The translations under genes and the position numbers were made by a program. Source: Psychrobacter sp. Ps6 (GTDB lineage Bacteria; Pseudomonadota; Gammaproteobacteria; Pseudomonadales; Moraxellaceae). Taken from it: 64,000 nucleotides of DNA. Under the pieces are notes generated by a model that saw only the letters and a program-made list of their open reading frames with translations, did not search any database and was not told where the DNA came from. Positions 9,421-17,932 of the stretch are shown here, piece after piece. The stretch is taken from positions 1 through 64,000 of the forward strand of contig NZ_JADQAI010000003.1 in assembly GCF_022129235.1 (NCBI RefSeq), read 5' to 3'. The first letter of the stretch is position 1, and each line of letters starts with the position of its first letter.

Positions 9421-10488
9421 ATGATTTCAGCAGCGATTGTTGGTGGTACAGGTTACACAGGTATTGAGCTTATTCGCTTACTATCTGCTCATCCTGAAGT
9501 GTCTATTGATTTGCTAACCTCGCGTAGCGAAGCTGGCACTCGCGCTGATGAAATATTCCCAAGCTTACGCGGTATCTCAGATATCGTCTTTAGTGACTTA
9601 GGTGATAATACGCTTGCGGCATTGCAAAAATGTGATGTTGTGTTTTTTGCGACGCCGCATGGTGTTGCGATGAAGCAAGCAGAGGAGCTGACCCAAGCTG
9701 GCGTAAAAGTCATCGATTTGGCGGCTGATTTTCGCTTACAGTCATTGACGGAATTCGAGCACTGGTACAAACAGTCTCATGCTTGTCCTGAGCTATTAAA
9801 GACAGCGGTTTACGGTTTGCCTGAAATCAATCGTGATAAGCTTGCCAGCGCTTTATTGGTCGGTAACCCTGGCTGCTATCCGACTACTGCGATTTTGGGT
9901 TTAAAACCTGTCATCGAAGCACAAAATGAGCAAGCAGAAAGACTAGTCGAGTCTCGTATTGTCATCGATGCCAAATCTGGTGTATCAGGAGCTGGTCGTC
10001 AAGCATCACTGGCACTTAATTATGCGGAAACGTCGGATAATTTTAAAGCCTATAGTGTAGAAGGTCATCGCCACTTGCCTGAGATTGAGCAGGGTGTGGC
10101 GCAGTTACTACACAGTCAGTTTACACATCGCATTCGCTTCTTACCGCACTTAGTGCCTATGATACGTGGTATGCTGAGCTCGATTCATATGGAGCTGACT
10201 GACGCAGGTGTGGCTATCGATTGGCAGCAAGTGTTTGAAGACAGCTATGCATCAGAAGGGTTTGTTGATGTCATGCCAAAAGGTATCTATCCGGACACGC
10301 GCAGTGTGCGTGCTAGTAATCGTCTACGTATCGCGGTGCATCAGGATAATGAGCGCACTGAGCTAACGGTTATTGTAGTGCAAGATAATTTAGTAAAAGG
10401 TGCCGCAGGGCAGGCTGTCCAAAATATGAATGTGATGTTTGGATTTGATGAATCGATGGGACTCAATTTTGCACCTATCGTACCTTAA
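9421..10488 (+). CDS. argC: N-acetyl-gamma-glutamyl-phosphate reductase
   Basis: NADPH-dependent reduction of N-acetylglutamyl phosphate to the semialdehyde, the third step of arginine synthesis. The N-terminal Rossmann motif is VGGTGYTGIELIRLL. The catalytic Cys is C152 in GNPGCYPT. The C-terminal segment has the HRHLPEIEQ and LVKGAAGQAVQN motifs of the family, with LPHLVPM between them. The 355-residue length suits the long (type 1) ArgC. An AAGGG ribosome-binding site lies ahead of the ATG. No other arg gene is present, as is usual for pseudomonad relatives where arg genes are scattered. An ARG-box was not identified. Confidence 0.96.
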   Translation: MISAAIVGGTGYTGIELIRLLSAHPEVSIDLLTSRSEAGTRADEIFPSLRGISDIVFSDLGDNTLAALQKCDVVFFATPHGVAMKQAEELTQAGVKVIDLAADFRLQSLTEFEHWYKQSHACPELLKTAVYGLPEINRDKLASALLVGNPGCYPTTAILGLKPVIEAQNEQAERLVESRIVIDAKSGVSGAGRQASLALNYAETSDNFKAYSVEGHRHLPEIEQGVAQLLHSQFTHRIRFLPHLVPMIRGMLSSIHMELTDAGVAIDWQQVFEDSYASEGFVDVMPKGIYPDTRSVRASNRLRIAVHQDNERTELTVIVVQDNLVKGAAGQAVQNMNVMFGFDESMGLNFAPIVP

Positions 10489-10591
10489 TGCTGGCTTTTT
10501 TGCCGCTAAGTCATTCATATTTATGGTACTAGGTATTGATTATAAATTCCGCTATAATAACTTGCCTTTACTCTTAAGAGATACCATCTAA

Positions 10592-11458
10592 ATGCGTGTT
10601 AAGCTTGAACGACGCTTTTTTTTAAAGTCATCACGTCTATCGTGTCAAGATTCTGTTCTATATGATTTGGCGTGCAAAACGCATTCCGATAAAAATAGTA
10701 ATGGCTTTATGAGTGATATCGGTAGCACTCAACGAGGCGCGTCTACATTAGTATTGGCTTTATTTGTAGTAGTGATATTAGTGACAGCCGTAGCTGGATT
10801 GCTATTCGGACATAAGCTGGGCTATCAGCGCGGTTTTCATTCGATGGAAACGCAAGCTCAGCAAGCAATTATCGATGGTACAGAAGCGACAAAAGCGCTA
10901 GAAGATTTGCGTCTTAGTAATAAAATTGCGACCAATCAAGCCGCGACAGCCAAGCAAGAGCTGGCCATAAGTCTTGCAAACCTAAAAGAGCTGCGTGAAA
11001 ACCAGCAATCATTGACAGTAGAAAACAAGCAACTCTCACAGCTTAATGAGATATATGCGGATGTGATTACTGAAAAGGGTGGCATGCCGCTTCAAGTACT
11101 GGGTGCTAAAATTGAGCCGCTGCCCGAAAATGCTTTTGAGTATGGTTTTGATATTGGTATGCTGAGTAGCGACGGTCAAGCCAAACGACTCCAGCCAACC
11201 TTGACGTTACTCAATAATGATGACCTTGTAGAAGTGCCTTTAGATCCTACAAGCTATGCGATCGAAGGTATTGTTCGTATCCGCGGTCGTTTTATGATGC
11301 CCTCAGGTTTTAAACCTTTACAAGCAAAACTAAGCTTGCAAGCAGGTGGTCAAACAGTAGAGCAGTTGTACGATTGGAAGCTCGGTCATAAGGTTGATAA
11401 CATGCTACCATCACTTTTAGACTTGCCAGAAGTCGATGAAAGCCCGATTGTTCCCTAG
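10592..11458 (+). CDS. Single-pass membrane protein with coiled coil, function unknown
   Basis: A 288-residue protein I cannot assign firmly. Residues 51-73 form one strong transmembrane helix. About residues 80-150 are Gln-, Ala-, Glu- and Leu-rich and likely a coiled coil. The remainder, 160-288, looks like a compact beta-rich domain with FDIGMLSSDG and VRIRGRFMMP segments. This layout (short cytoplasmic tail, helix, coiled coil, beta domain) resembles the DUF6776 family often found after argC in pseudomonads and Acinetobacter, but that is recollection. The N-terminal 40 residues are Lys/Arg-rich and may not be translated; ATG at 10709 is an alternative start. A TATAAT element at 10553-10558 could serve it, with no good -35 partner. 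Confidence 0.6.
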   Translation: MRVKLERRFFLKSSRLSCQDSVLYDLACKTHSDKNSNGFMSDIGSTQRGASTLVLALFVVVILVTAVAGLLFGHKLGYQRGFHSMETQAQQAIIDGTEATKALEDLRLSNKIATNQAATAKQELAISLANLKELRENQQSLTVENKQLSQLNEIYADVITEKGGMPLQVLGAKIEPLPENAFEYGFDIGMLSSDGQAKRLQPTLTLLNNDDLVEVPLDPTSYAIEGIVRIRGRFMMPSGFKPLQAKLSLQAGGQTVEQLYDWKLGHKVDNMLPSLLDLPEVDESPIVP

Positions 11459-11508
11459 TAAATACAAGTATTAATAAATACCTAACAGCGATGATGTAGT
11501 TAAAAACA

Positions 11509-11540
11509 AAGCACCTTGGCTATATATAGTCATAGTGCTT
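11509..11540 (+). terminator. Possible terminator hairpin after the coiled-coil gene
   Basis: AAGCAC (11509-11514) pairs with GTGCTT (11535-11540) around a nearly palindromic core TGGCTATATATAGTCA. Only a short T-containing stretch (AATGTTT) follows, so the call is tentative. Confidence 0.4.
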
Positions 11541-11606
11541 AATGTTTCATCGCCTGCCTAGCTAACCTCTCTTATTCCAAACTTACCTTATAATTATACT
11601 TTGATT

Positions 11607-12014
11607 ATGATGAAAAAAATGATATTACAAGCTACGCCAACGGTTGCTGATTGGCACTTTCCAAATATGCCTGCCCATCGCGCACAGGACGGTGACACAG
11701 AAGGTGAAACGTCACCGCAAGCAGATGTGCTGGTTGCTGAGCCAGAAATTGCTAAACCGCCTATGTATGCGGTGGTTATGTATAATGACAATTACACGCC
11801 AATGGAGTTTGTCGTCTATATTTTGCAGTCAGAGTTCCGCCATAGTATGGACTCTGCGGTAGAAATTATGCTGACTATTCACAATAGTAGCAAAGGTATT
11901 GCTGGTATTTATCCCAAGGATATCGCTGAGACCAAGGCTAAAAAAGTAAATAGTCTGGCACATCGTGAGGGCTATCCACTATTGACCCAAATCGAGCCAC
12001 ATCAAGGCGAGTAA
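11607..12014 (+). CDS. clpS: ClpS adaptor for the ClpAP protease
   Basis: Delivers N-degron substrates to ClpA. The conserved core begins with YAVVMYNDNYTPMEFVVYIL, where the NDNYTPMEFV motif forms part of the N-end residue pocket. It continues with ETKAKKVNSLAHREGYPL. The core is preceded by about 50 variable residues. ClpS of about 135 residues is slightly longer than the E. coli protein of 106. I use ATG 11607; ATG 11610 is equally possible and a TTG at 11601 less so. There is no Shine-Dalgarno sequence, and a TATAAT at 11589-11594 would put the transcript start within a few bases of the start codon, hinting at a leaderless or very short-leader mRNA. clpA follows, but 632 bases away instead of immediately. 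Confidence 0.93.
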   Translation: MMKKMILQATPTVADWHFPNMPAHRAQDGDTEGETSPQADVLVAEPEIAKPPMYAVVMYNDNYTPMEFVVYILQSEFRHSMDSAVEIMLTIHNSSKGIAGIYPKDIAETKAKKVNSLAHREGYPLLTQIEPHQGE

Positions 12015-12100
12015 AAAGAGAGTAAGACACCATATCTTGTTATCACATCAGCTCTCACTGCCATACCTAATCGTTTTTTGTTCTCATCCAGTTGCTGTAG

Positions 12101-12123
12101 TAGCTCACTCTTACAGTGAGCTA
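12101..12123 (+). terminator. Hairpin downstream of clpS
   Basis: A perfect nine-base-pair stem TAGCTCACT / AGTGAGCTA with a five-base loop (CTTAC) lies about 90 bases after the clpS stop. A T-run (TCTTTTT) begins some ten bases later, so it is a moderate terminator candidate. Confidence 0.5.
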
Positions 12124-12646
12124 AGCCATCTCTTTTTACAGCCTCGCTTTATATACCTATCTATATTTTATCAAGCATGTCAGCAAGTATATCGCTCTTA
12201 TAGTATTGATTTTATTATAATATATCCTTATATACTAACTAGACTTCTCAATAATTTTTGCAACCTTTCGATCACTTGTTACTAATACCTTCGATCATCT
12301 ACTTACCTTTTATCCACATTAGTTCTTTAAGCTTTAATCGTTGCTCCCATATCCTTCGTGATGTGATCGTAGTATGCTTTGATACACTTTAGTCTGCGTT
12401 AATAGATTGACTCTGTCGAAGTATCGTGTTGATATAAAGAGAAGCGACTATGAATTATCACAATCACTGCTAATTGATAGATGGATTACAGCATTCGCCA
12501 AACAGTCTATGGTCCAAATGATATATCCATGATTTTTAATTATACGAATTTTACCCTTGAACAATCCATCTATTGCCCTGATTTACTTACTAACTCATTC
12601 ATAAAACTATCAATTATAAAGATAGATATAACCGTAGGAAGTTGTT
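12124..12646 (+). other. Long spacer between clpS and clpA, C-rich and G-poor
   Basis: No convincing gene. Two short plus-strand frames here have atypical composition and no ribosome-binding sites. From 12241 to 12360 I count 31 C and 11 G on the plus strand, a C-over-G bias typical of Rho-binding regions. The right end contains the clpA ribosome-binding site AGGAAG. A clear clpA promoter was not found. Confidence 0.5.
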
Positions 12647-15193
12647 ATGTTAAGTCGTCATCTTGAAGTTTCTCTACGTTTAGCAATGACGCTTGCGCGC
12701 CAAAAATCGCATGAGTATCTTACTGTTGAACATTTATTATTGGCGCTATTAGAAAATACCCACGCTACCAATACCCTGACTGCCTGTAATGCCAATGTGT
12801 CGGCACTGCGGTCTGAGCTTGAAGCGTATATCAATAAGCACACGCCAACCGTCGATGTAAATACGGAGCAGTCACCGCAGCCAACGCAAAGCTTTGATCG
12901 TATCTTACAACGCGCTATTTTTCATGTGCAGTCTATAGGTGGTGGTCGACTGGTAGAAGGCTCTGATATTTTAGTCTCTATGTTTTCAGAGCATGATACT
13001 TACGCGGTTTATCTGCTCAAAAAACAGGGTATTAGCCGTCTTGAGCTGACCCAATATTTATCGCATGGTCAGGATAAAGAAGAGCCATCTGAGCAGCGCG
13101 CCTCTATGACTGGCGAACGCCGCAGTGCGTCTGAAAAAACCAGTAAAGATCCACTGGTTGAGTTTGCAACCAATCTAAACCAACGTGCTGCTGAAGGCAA
13201 AACAGACCCATTGATTGGACGCGCTTCTGAAATTGAACGTGCCGCTCAGGTTTTATGCCGCCGCCGCAAAAACAATCCATTGTTAGTAGGTGAGCCTGGC
13301 GTTGGTAAAACCTCTATCGCTGAAGGTCTGGCGTGGTTGATTATCAATGACAAAGCACCAAAACCTCTTAATGGTTGCGTGATTTATAGCCTTGATATTG
13401 GCTCATTGATTGCGGGAACTAAGTATCGCGGTGACTTTGAAAAACGCATGAAGTCATTGCTTGATGCGCTGAAGAAAAAGCCAAATGCTATTCTTTTTAT
13501 CGATGAGATTCATATGATCATTGGCGCAGGCTCGTCAATGAGTAGCAATATGGACGTATCGAACTTGATCAAGCCAGCGCTTGCTAACGGTGAGTTACGT
13601 TGCATTGGTTCAACGACCTTTACTGAGTACCGTCAAGTATTTGAAAAAGATCATGCGCTATCACGTCGTTTCCAAAAAATCGATGTGAAAGAACCAAGTG
13701 TAGACGATACTATCGATATTTTACGTGGTCTCAAACCTCGCTATGAGGAATTCCACAATGTTGAATATACAGATGAAGCGTTAGTCACGGCAGTACAATT
13801 ATCAGCCAAGCACATACATGAGCGTTTTTTACCTGATAAAGCCATTGATGTGATTGATGAAGCAGGTGCATATAAGCGTTTAGGCGTCGTTCCTGATGTC
13901 GATGATATTGAAGCTGAGGAAAGTTTTATTGCGGATTTAGAGCAAGACTTTGATGCACAGATTGATGCTGATGTCGAAGATATCGATAGCGACGCAGACA
14001 ATGATAATGAGATGCAGGACGAAGCAAAAACTGCTAAAGCAAACGATCGTGCCAAGTCTACTGATGGTGCAAAAGCTTTTAAAGCGCAAAAACCACCGAT
14101 GAAAATCGATGTGGCGGATATCGAAGCTATCATTGCTAAATTGGCGCGTATTCCACCAAAATCTGTATCGAGTGATGACAAGAGTATTCTGGAGCACTTG
14201 GACCGTGATCTTAAACACCTAGTGTTTGGTCAAGATGAAGCGATCGCGACGCTTGCCGATGCGATAAAACTGTCTCGTGCAGGATTGAAAGCACCGGACA
14301 AACCAATTGGTTCGTTTATGTTTGCAGGTCCAACAGGTGTGGGTAAGACGGAGGTCTCTCGTCAGCTGGCCAATCTATTAGGTGTAGAGCTAGTACGCTT
14401 TGATATGTCAGAGTATATGGAAGCCCATACCGCATCACGTCTAATTGGTGCGCCTCCAGGCTATGTTGGTTATGATCAAGGTGGTTTGCTCACTGAAAAA
14501 ATCAATCAACATCCGCATTGCGTATTATTGCTCGATGAGATCGAAAAAGCGCATCCTGATGTCTTCAACTTGCTATTGCAGGTGATGGATCACGGCACGT
14601 TGACGGATAACAATGGTCGTGTCGCTATCTTTAAGCAAGTCATTATTATTATGACGACGAACGTTGGTGCGGATAGTATCAGTCGCTCCTCTATGGGCTT
14701 TACTCAGCAAGATCATAGCCGTGATAATACCGAGTCGCTTAAGCGAGTCTTTACGCCAGAGTTCCGTAATCGTCTAGACGCAATTATCCAGTTCAATCCA
14801 CTAGATACCTCAGTGGTTGTGTCAGTTGTCGACAAGTTCTTGGTTGAGTTGCAAGTACAACTTGATGATAAGCAAGTGACGTTAGAGATTGATGATGACG
14901 TACGTGATTATCTGGCTGATAAAGGATACGATCGCCTCATGGGTGCACGTCCAATGCAGCGCTTGATTCAAGATGAGATCAAAAAGCCACTGGCAAGTAT
15001 GATTTTGTTCGGTGATTTGGTAAATGGTGGCGTCGTTCATTTGACTTTAGCCCCTAAAGCCGACGAGACGCAAGATACTGATACAGTGAAGTTAGATAAA
15101 TCTTCGCAAAAAGGTTCACCGGATAGTCGGATTGTTTTGACTGTGGTCGAAACTCATGAGCCACGTTCAGACTCTGAGTCAGTGGCTAGCTAA
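12647..15193 (+). CDS. clpA: ClpA, ATP-dependent unfoldase of the ClpAP protease
   Basis: Hexameric AAA+ chaperone that unfolds substrates and feeds them to ClpP, with ClpS as adaptor. In order: the Clp N-domain (about 1-150); module D1 with Walker A GEPGVGKT near 216-223 and its DEIH; and module D2 with Walker A GPTGVGKT near 561-568 and the VLLLDEIEKAHPD Walker B. A ClpP-contact loop is seen as SSMGF, in place of IGL in E. coli. The C-terminal D2-small domain ends with an acidic tail. Unusual is a roughly 70-residue Asp/Glu-rich insertion at about 415-483, between D1 and D2, where E. coli ClpA has only a short linker. It explains the 848-residue length against 758 in E. coli. The gene follows clpS and is closed by a terminator at 15218. 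Confidence 0.96.
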   Translation: MLSRHLEVSLRLAMTLARQKSHEYLTVEHLLLALLENTHATNTLTACNANVSALRSELEAYINKHTPTVDVNTEQSPQPTQSFDRILQRAIFHVQSIGGGRLVEGSDILVSMFSEHDTYAVYLLKKQGISRLELTQYLSHGQDKEEPSEQRASMTGERRSASEKTSKDPLVEFATNLNQRAAEGKTDPLIGRASEIERAAQVLCRRRKNNPLLVGEPGVGKTSIAEGLAWLIINDKAPKPLNGCVIYSLDIGSLIAGTKYRGDFEKRMKSLLDALKKKPNAILFIDEIHMIIGAGSSMSSNMDVSNLIKPALANGELRCIGSTTFTEYRQVFEKDHALSRRFQKIDVKEPSVDDTIDILRGLKPRYEEFHNVEYTDEALVTAVQLSAKHIHERFLPDKAIDVIDEAGAYKRLGVVPDVDDIEAEESFIADLEQDFDAQIDADVEDIDSDADNDNEMQDEAKTAKANDRAKSTDGAKAFKAQKPPMKIDVADIEAIIAKLARIPPKSVSSDDKSILEHLDRDLKHLVFGQDEAIATLADAIKLSRAGLKAPDKPIGSFMFAGPTGVGKTEVSRQLANLLGVELVRFDMSEYMEAHTASRLIGAPPGYVGYDQGGLLTEKINQHPHCVLLLDEIEKAHPDVFNLLLQVMDHGTLTDNNGRVAIFKQVIIIMTTNVGADSISRSSMGFTQQDHSRDNTESLKRVFTPEFRNRLDAIIQFNPLDTSVVVSVVDKFLVELQVQLDDKQVTLEIDDDVRDYLADKGYDRLMGARPMQRLIQDEIKKPLASMILFGDLVNGGVVHLTLAPKADETQDTDTVKLDKSSQKGSPDSRIVLTVVETHEPRSDSESVAS

Positions 15194-15217
15194 AACATTT
15201 AGTTTGAATATAAGAGT

Positions 15218-15253
15218 AACGGCTGCCGTAAGATTACGGTAGCCGTTTTTTTG
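15218..15253 (+). terminator. Intrinsic terminator after clpA
   Basis: A 13-base-pair stem (15218-15230 with 15235-15247, one G-T pair) has a four-base loop and is followed by a run of seven or more T. A strong, canonical terminator. Confidence 0.92.
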
Positions 15254-15360
15254 TTGCTATAATTCATCAACAAAGCTCATACGGTTTTTTGTTACTATTA
15301 GCTTTTAGAATAAGCCAATCACTGAGCATTCATTTCATAACAAATATAAAAGGATATACC

Positions 15361-16098
15361 ATGGAGCTGTTTGACGAGCCGACAACCAAAACACCAGAGC
15401 AAAAGAAGGCCATTTTAGACAACGTCCGTCTGCCAGCAGATTGGAAGGCGGCATTAGCAGATGAGTTAACGTCCGAAAATATGGACAATCTACGCGCATT
15501 TTTAAAAGAAGCCTATCAGTCAGGGGATAGCATTTATCCACCCGCGCCATTGATGTTCAATGCACTTAATCTCACGCCTTTATCACAAGTTAAAGTGGTG
15601 ATTTTAGGTCAGGACCCTTATCATGGGCCAGGGCAGGCCATGGGACTGTCATTCTCTGTTCCTAAAGCGATTCCTAAGCCGCCATCATTAAACAACTTGC
15701 TCAAGGAAATGGCAGATGATATCGGCATCGCCCCCTCAAAGCATGGTGACCTGACTTACTGGGCGCAGCAAGGTGTTTTGCTACTAAATAGCTCATTAAC
15801 GGTCAAAGAAGGTGAGCCAAATAGTCATCAAAATAAAGGCTGGGAGCAGTTTACCGATGCAGTCATTGACGCGGTCAACGAGCAGACAAAGCATACTGTG
15901 TTTATTTTGTGGGGCAGTAAAGCGCAAAAGAAAGGTAAGTATATCGATACCGACAAACATCTGATTTTGACCGCCGTGCATCCTTCGCCGTTGGCTGCCA
16001 ACCGCGGTGGCTTCTTTGGGACAAAGCCATTTTCTAAAACAAATGACTACTTGGTGCAATATGGCCAAACACCCATTGACTGGCAGCTACCGCAATAA
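15361..16098 (+). CDS. ung: Uracil-DNA glycosylase
   Basis: Excises uracil from DNA to start base-excision repair. GQDPYHG at 83-89 carries the water-activating Asp D85. The HPSPLA motif near the C-terminus holds the catalytic His, followed by the minor-groove intercalation loop region. I start at ATG 15361 (245 residues), which has AAAGGA upstream; the longer frame from 15289 has no ribosome-binding site. tadA begins at the very next base after the ung stop codon, so the two are probably co-transcribed. The length is slightly above E. coli Ung (229), owing to a longer N-terminus. Confidence 0.97.
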   Translation: MELFDEPTTKTPEQKKAILDNVRLPADWKAALADELTSENMDNLRAFLKEAYQSGDSIYPPAPLMFNALNLTPLSQVKVVILGQDPYHGPGQAMGLSFSVPKAIPKPPSLNNLLKEMADDIGIAPSKHGDLTYWAQQGVLLLNSSLTVKEGEPNSHQNKGWEQFTDAVIDAVNEQTKHTVFILWGSKAQKKGKYIDTDKHLILTAVHPSPLAANRGGFFGTKPFSKTNDYLVQYGQTPIDWQLPQ

Positions 16099-16671
16099 AT
16101 GCTAAATATTATGAATAGAAGTTTAGCATCTTATTTTTTAGCGCCGAGCGAACTTGAGGGTATACCATTTGCATCTCTTATGTTTTGGACACTGCAAGAT
16201 GGTAAATGGATGCAAGAAGCGCTTAGACTAGCAAGCCAAGGCGCTAAGCTCGGTGAAGTGCCAGTAGGTGCTATATTGGTGCATGATCAGCAGATCATTG
16301 GTCAGGGGTTCAATCAACCGATTGGCTGCCATGATGCGACGGCACATGCTGAGATAGTTGCGTTGAGAGATGCCTGTCAGCGTCTACAAAATTATCGACT
16401 GCCACTACAGACAACTTTGTATGTGACACTAGAGCCTTGTACGATGTGTATTGGCGCGCTCATTCACGCACGTGTTAATAGGCTAGTGTATGCGGCGAGT
16501 GAGCCGCGCGCTGGCATGGTAGGCAGCCAGATGGACTTATCAATACAGCCTTTTTATAATCACAATATCCAAGTTCATAGAGGGTTGTGCGGCGAGCATA
16601 GTAGTCAATTGCTAAAGACGTTCTTTCGTGAGCGTAGGCGATTAGCGAAACAGAATAAAAACAGCGTTTAA
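16099..16671 (+). CDS. tadA: tRNA-specific adenosine deaminase
   Basis: Converts A34 to inosine in the anticodon of tRNA-Arg(ACG), an essential decoding modification. The zinc site is visible: H83 with the catalytic Glu E85 in HAE, and C114 and C117 in PCTMC. The segment LGEVPVGAILV before it is typical. The frame opens directly behind ung, ATG at 16099, with no spacer, suggesting translational coupling. The first 30 residues match nothing in TadA, so an internal start (Met 28 in SLMFWTL) may be the real one. The deaminase core is otherwise of normal size. Confidence 0.94.
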   Translation: MLNIMNRSLASYFLAPSELEGIPFASLMFWTLQDGKWMQEALRLASQGAKLGEVPVGAILVHDQQIIGQGFNQPIGCHDATAHAEIVALRDACQRLQNYRLPLQTTLYVTLEPCTMCIGALIHARVNRLVYAASEPRAGMVGSQMDLSIQPFYNHNIQVHRGLCGEHSSQLLKTFFRERRRLAKQNKNSV

Positions 16672-16729
16672 TCCAAGATGATTAATAAGTAAGATATCAG
16701 TCTGGGCGCTAGTGATAGCGATGATTTTT

Positions 16730-16738
16730 TGCTATAAT
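16730..16738 (+). promoter_or_regulatory. Extended -10 promoter upstream of cmk
   Basis: TG-C-TATAAT (16730-16738) is an extended -10 element 122 bases upstream of the cmk start. No consensus -35 lies 17 bases further upstream, as is typical of extended -10 promoters. It would drive cmk and possibly rpsA. Confidence 0.6.
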
Positions 16739-16859
16739 ATCGCCCTATTTGCTAGCGAATTTTTTAGCCTGCTATCAAGCATTTGATATACCAGTAAATA
16801 TTGCTTCATTGCTACTGCATGACAGCTATATCAGTAATAACTATTATTGAGTAAGTATT

Positions 16860-17627
16860 ATGACCGTCTCCGTATCTGATAACGATCTACTCAATAAAAA
16901 CGATAGTGAAGAGCATTTAGCACGCTATCCGGTTATCTGTATCGATGGGCCTAGTGGCGCTGGTAAAGGTACGGTCACATGGCGCTTAGCTCAAGTATTG
17001 GGCTATCAGCTATTAGACTCTGGGGCGCTATATAGAATCGTAGGACTTAAAGCATTCGAAGCTGGATTGATTACATCAGATGCCAGCCAACCAATCAATG
17101 AGTCGGCAGTGTTAGCATTGACGAAAAGTTTGGAGATAGCCTTTGTACCAAATAATGATTCTGGGCGCGTAGATATCATTGTGAATGGACAAGCGGTAGG
17201 TGATCAGGTACGCAACGAGACAGTAGGCGGCTATGCGTCACAAATCGCAGTATTTCCAAAAGTTCGTGAGGCTTTGCTTACGTTACAAAAGGATATGGCG
17301 ACACGTTCAGGACTCGTCGCTGATGGTCGCGATATGGGGACGGTTGTGTTCCCGGATGCGGATGTTAAGGTATATCTGACCGCTAGTGCTGAAGCACGTG
17401 CTGAACGCCGCGTAACTCAACTAGTTAATGCTGGGCAAACGGCAGATTTTGACGCGATTTTGGCGACGATTAAAGAACGTGACGATCGTGATGAGAACCG
17501 TAGCACCGCACCATCAAAACCTGCAGCAGATGCTTTGTTACTTGATAGCTCATCGCTCGATGCTGATGCGGTTTACGAACAAGTAAAAAGACATTGCCAA
17601 GATCAAGGGCTGTTTTTTAATAGTTAA
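16860..17627 (+). CDS. cmk: Cytidylate kinase
   Basis: Phosphorylates CMP and dCMP to diphosphates. The P-loop is GPSGAGKGTV, about residues 30-39, and the Y-x-L-L-D-S-G-A-L-Y-R segment that binds the base follows it. The DGRDMGTVVFPDADVK motif and the LID arginines in AEARAERR are present. There is an N-terminal extension of some 25 residues over E. coli Cmk. cmk-rpsA-ihfB is a conserved gene order in gammaproteobacteria and is intact here, though a 305-base structured leader separates cmk from rpsA. Confidence 0.97.
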   Translation: MTVSVSDNDLLNKNDSEEHLARYPVICIDGPSGAGKGTVTWRLAQVLGYQLLDSGALYRIVGLKAFEAGLITSDASQPINESAVLALTKSLEIAFVPNNDSGRVDIIVNGQAVGDQVRNETVGGYASQIAVFPKVREALLTLQKDMATRSGLVADGRDMGTVVFPDADVKVYLTASAEARAERRVTQLVNAGQTADFDAILATIKERDDRDENRSTAPSKPAADALLLDSSSLDADAVYEQVKRHCQDQGLFFNS

Positions 17628-17737
17628 TAAAAACAACATATTAAGTACTAAAAAATTTCCTATAGTCCCTGTTTTTAATGTAGAATTATACAGTTGGAAG
17701 TTAGTATTTTTTAACGATTAATCATTTATTAGATTCA

Positions 17738-17763
17738 GTTGATAAAATAAAAGTTGATAAAAT
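17738..17763 (+). repeat. Tandem direct repeat upstream of rpsA
   Basis: GTTGATAAAAT occurs twice (17738-17748 and 17753-17763) with a 15-base period, 170 bases ahead of rpsA. It may be a protein-binding site; its TTGATA parts recall half of an IHF site, but the full consensus is not met. Confidence 0.5.
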
Positions 17764-17780
17764 GAATTAAAATAAGACAG

Positions 17781-17828
17781 TTGTTGTTAATAAGTTTAAA
17801 TATACGCTTATTAATAACAAACGTTTTT
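17781..17828 (+). terminator. Hairpin I of the rpsA leader, followed by a T-run
   Basis: A 14-base-pair stem (17781-17794 with 17807-17820, one G-T pair) and a 12-base loop are followed by ACGTTTTTAT. It may terminate cmk transcripts or attenuate rpsA. Confidence 0.6.
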
Positions 17829-17833
17829 ATATA

Positions 17834-17878
17834 TGGTTGCATAAGATATAAAACCAGTATTCTCGTTTTATGCAATCA
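17834..17878 (+). promoter_or_regulatory. Hairpin II of the rpsA leader
   Basis: TGGTTGCATAA (17834-17844) pairs with TTATGCAATCA (17868-17878), 11 base pairs with one G-T pair and a 23-base loop. It lies 54 bases upstream of the rpsA start. In E. coli the rpsA leader folds into several hairpins that drive S1-dependent autoregulation; this may be the equivalent. Confidence 0.5.
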
Positions 17879-17932
17879 TAAATTTGATCCGTACTGTGCT
17901 GGACAGGATACGGCTATACAAAGGTAGACATA

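Noticed and set aside
12037..12285. 82-codon ORF between clpS and clpA
   Set aside because: Leu/Ser/Tyr-rich, contains the clpS hairpin, no ribosome-binding site, no recognisable family.
12481..12666. 61-codon ORF running into clpA
   Set aside because: It overlaps the clpA start in another frame and has no supporting signals.
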